A stretch of 64,000 nucleotides of DNA, from the NCBI RefSeq assembly GCF_004959765.1, contig NZ_SJZD01000003.1, positions 305,113 through 369,112 of the forward strand, read 5' to 3'. The notes under the pieces are model-generated. The model saw nothing but the letters and a program-made list of their open reading frames with translations, was not told where the DNA came from and ran no database searches. Source of the DNA: Flavobacterium sp. H122. Lineage in GTDB: Bacteria > Bacteroidota > Bacteroidia > Flavobacteriales > Flavobacteriaceae. Positions 62,719 through 64,000 of the stretch are shown here, piece by piece; position 1 is the stretch's first letter, and the number at the start of each line of letters is the position of its first letter. The position numbers and the translations under genes were made by a program.

Positions 62719-63858
62719 ATGAACTTTAATTTAAGTGAAGAGCATTTAATGATTCAGCAGGCAGCAAGAGATTTTGCTCAAACTGAATTATTGCCGGGAG
62801 TAATTGAAAGAGATGAACATTCTACATTCCCTGCAGAGCAAGTAAAAAAAATGGCTGAACTGGGTTTCCTGGGGATGATGGTTGATCCAAAATACGGAGG
62901 AGCAGGTTTGGACAGTGTGTCTTATGTACTGGCAATGGAGGAAATTGCTAAAATAGATGCTTCAGCAGCAGTGGTAATGTCTGTAAACAACTCATTAGTA
63001 TGTGCAGGTTTGGAAAAATTTTGTAATGAAGAACAAAAAATGAAATACCTGATGCCTCTTGCAAAAGGAGAGGTTATTGGTGCTTTTTGTTTGTCTGAAC
63101 CTGAAGCAGGATCCGATGCTACTTCGCAAAAAACTACTGCAATCGACATGGGCGACCACTATTTGTTAAATGGTACAAAAAACTGGATTACAAATGGAGG
63201 AACTGCATCTACATATATTGTTATTGCTCAAACTGATATTGAAAAAGGACACAAAGGAATTAATGCATTCATCGTTGAAAAAGGATGGGAAGGTTTTTCT
63301 ATTGGTCCAAAAGAAAAGAAAATGGGTATCAGAGGATCTGACACGCATTCTTTAATGTTTTCAGATGTAAAAGTACCAAAAGAAAACAGAATCGGTGAAG
63401 ATGGATTTGGATTTAACTTCGCTATGGCGGTATTAAACGGCGGCCGTATTGGTATTGCTTCTCAGGCTTTAGGTATTGCATCTGGAGCTTATGAACTGGC
63501 ATTGAAATATTCTCAGGAACGTGTTGCTTTCAAAAAACCAATTTTCCAACACCAGGCTATTGCTTTCAAATTAGCTGATATGGCAACGCAAATAACAGCG
63601 GCTAGAATGTTATGTTTTAAAGCAGCTTGTGAAAAAGATGCCGGTCAGGATATTTCACATTCAGGAGCTATGGCTAAATTGTTTGCTTCAGAAACCGCTA
63701 TGAATGTTACTGTGGAAGCAGTTCAGATTCATGGAGGTAATGGATATGTAAGTGAATACCATGTGGAGCGTATGATGCGTGATGCAAAAATTACTCAAAT
63801 TTATGAAGGAACTTCAGAAATCCAGCGTATTGTTATTTCGAGAGGTTTAGTGAAATAA
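62719..63858 (+). CDS. Acyl-CoA dehydrogenase (short-chain type)
   Basis: A 379-aa flavoenzyme. Start ATG 62719 (MNFNLSEEHLMIQQAARDFA) matches the family's usual length. Signatures are GAFCLSEPEAGSD (FAD/substrate) and QIHGGNGYVSEYHVERMMRD; the catalytic Glu lies in the C-terminal IYEGTSEIQR segment. It oxidises acyl-CoA to the enoyl-CoA and feeds electrons to ETF. Butyryl- or branched-chain acyl-CoA are plausible substrates. Confidence 0.95.
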   Translation: MNFNLSEEHLMIQQAARDFAQTELLPGVIERDEHSTFPAEQVKKMAELGFLGMMVDPKYGGAGLDSVSYVLAMEEIAKIDASAAVVMSVNNSLVCAGLEKFCNEEQKMKYLMPLAKGEVIGAFCLSEPEAGSDATSQKTTAIDMGDHYLLNGTKNWITNGGTASTYIVIAQTDIEKGHKGINAFIVEKGWEGFSIGPKEKKMGIRGSDTHSLMFSDVKVPKENRIGEDGFGFNFAMAVLNGGRIGIASQALGIASGAYELALKYSQERVAFKKPIFQHQAIAFKLADMATQITAARMLCFKAACEKDAGQDISHSGAMAKLFASETAMNVTVEAVQIHGGNGYVSEYHVERMMRDAKITQIYEGTSEIQRIVISRGLVK

Positions 63859-63883
63859 ATCATTGAAGATATATAATAAAAGA

Positions 63884-63910
63884 AGTCCCGATTTTTGTCG
63901 GGACTTTTTT
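63884..63910. terminator. Bidirectional terminator after the acyl-CoA dehydrogenase
   Basis: Stem AGTCCCGA / TCGGGACT with a TTTTTG loop and T run; also faces the partial convergent gene at the window edge. Confidence 0.85.
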
Positions 63911-63926
63911 AGTTAAATGATATTAG

Positions 63927-64000
63927 TTAATTTCTAGAAAGGATTTTTTTGATACTCATTCCTCTGCTGGTCATTACTTTTATAAAGAATAGCTGACCTC
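63927..64000 (-). CDS. 3' end of a probable type IX secretion cargo gene (type A sorting tail)
   Basis: On the minus strand, codons up to a TAA at 63927-63929 give GQLFFIKVMTSRGMSIKKIL followed by SRN. The pattern (G-x-[YF]-hydrophobic run, G, KK, I) is that of the C-terminal tail of T9SS type A sorting domains (usually ending in KKI/VI-x). Only 23 residues are in the window, so the passenger cannot be named. Confidence 0.55.
   Translation of the reverse strand, partial: GQLFFIKVMTSRGMSIKKILSRN

Overview
The window comes from a low-GC member of the Bacteroidota, most likely a Flavobacterium or close Flavobacteriaceae relative. The evidence is the Bacteroidetes-type promoter (TTG, 16-23 nt, TAnnTTTG) in front of many genes, the absence of strong Shine-Dalgarno sequences, an alternative complex III (ACIII) operon joined to an aa3-type oxidase, tRNAs without encoded CCA, DUF5686, GT117 and SPOR proteins, and a type IX secretion (T9SS)-like sorting tail at the right edge. 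Most of the window is chromosomal core with small lineage-specific inserts.

Left edge (1-2600): the 5' part of a TetA-like MFS exporter, a 680-nt decayed spacer that contains what looks like the 3' end of a tRNA-Ser, a 56-aa membrane protein, a lipoprotein with three HGQPGHxC repeats, tRNA-Gly and a SPOR-domain protein. 2660-14300: a co-directional respiratory operon actA-B-C-D-E-F-coxB-coxA. It moves electrons from menaquinol through ACIII hemes to oxidase subunits II and I, and it begins at a clear promoter and ends at a strong terminator. Oxidase subunit III is not in the window.

14300-28800: an outer-membrane barrel, a membrane protein overlapping rpoN, asnS, an operon of an MMPL/RND exporter followed by three paralogous small secreted proteins (the middle one frameshifted in an A8 tract), a CPA2 antiporter with a UspA-like tail, a DUF5686 barrel lacking the usual N-terminal domain, and an exported Ppx/GppA-like protein. 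28900-36500: the translation cluster rplM-rpsI-rpsB-tsf and pyrH-frr, split by a PAS protein, an MFS transporter, a roadblock-like protein and a queuosine-precursor transporter. 36600-46600: a LacI regulator, polA, a metallophosphoesterase, a thioredoxin-fold protein without active-site cysteines, a NodB deacetylase with a repeat inserted in frame, and a large GT117 (DUF2723) glycosyltransferase.

46700-64000: tRNA-Gln, fbp, an M48 peptidase with a GNAT enzyme, aspartate kinase, a large outer-membrane barrel protein, a secreted Lys/Ala-rich repeat protein, three identical tRNA-Val genes in tandem, folC, exbB-exbD facing tonB, a Glu/Leu-type dehydrogenase whose promoter lies inside a long dyad, a chalcone-isomerase-like protein, anmK, an acyl-CoA dehydrogenase and the 3' end of a probable T9SS cargo gene.

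No CRISPR array, complete transposon or phage was seen. The most unusual signals are the HGQPGHxC lipoprotein, the MMPL plus triplicated secreted-protein operon with its frameshift, the word-repeat palindromes in spacers including one that has become coding sequence, the cysteine-less thioredoxin fold, and the tRNA-Ser fragment as a possible attachment site.
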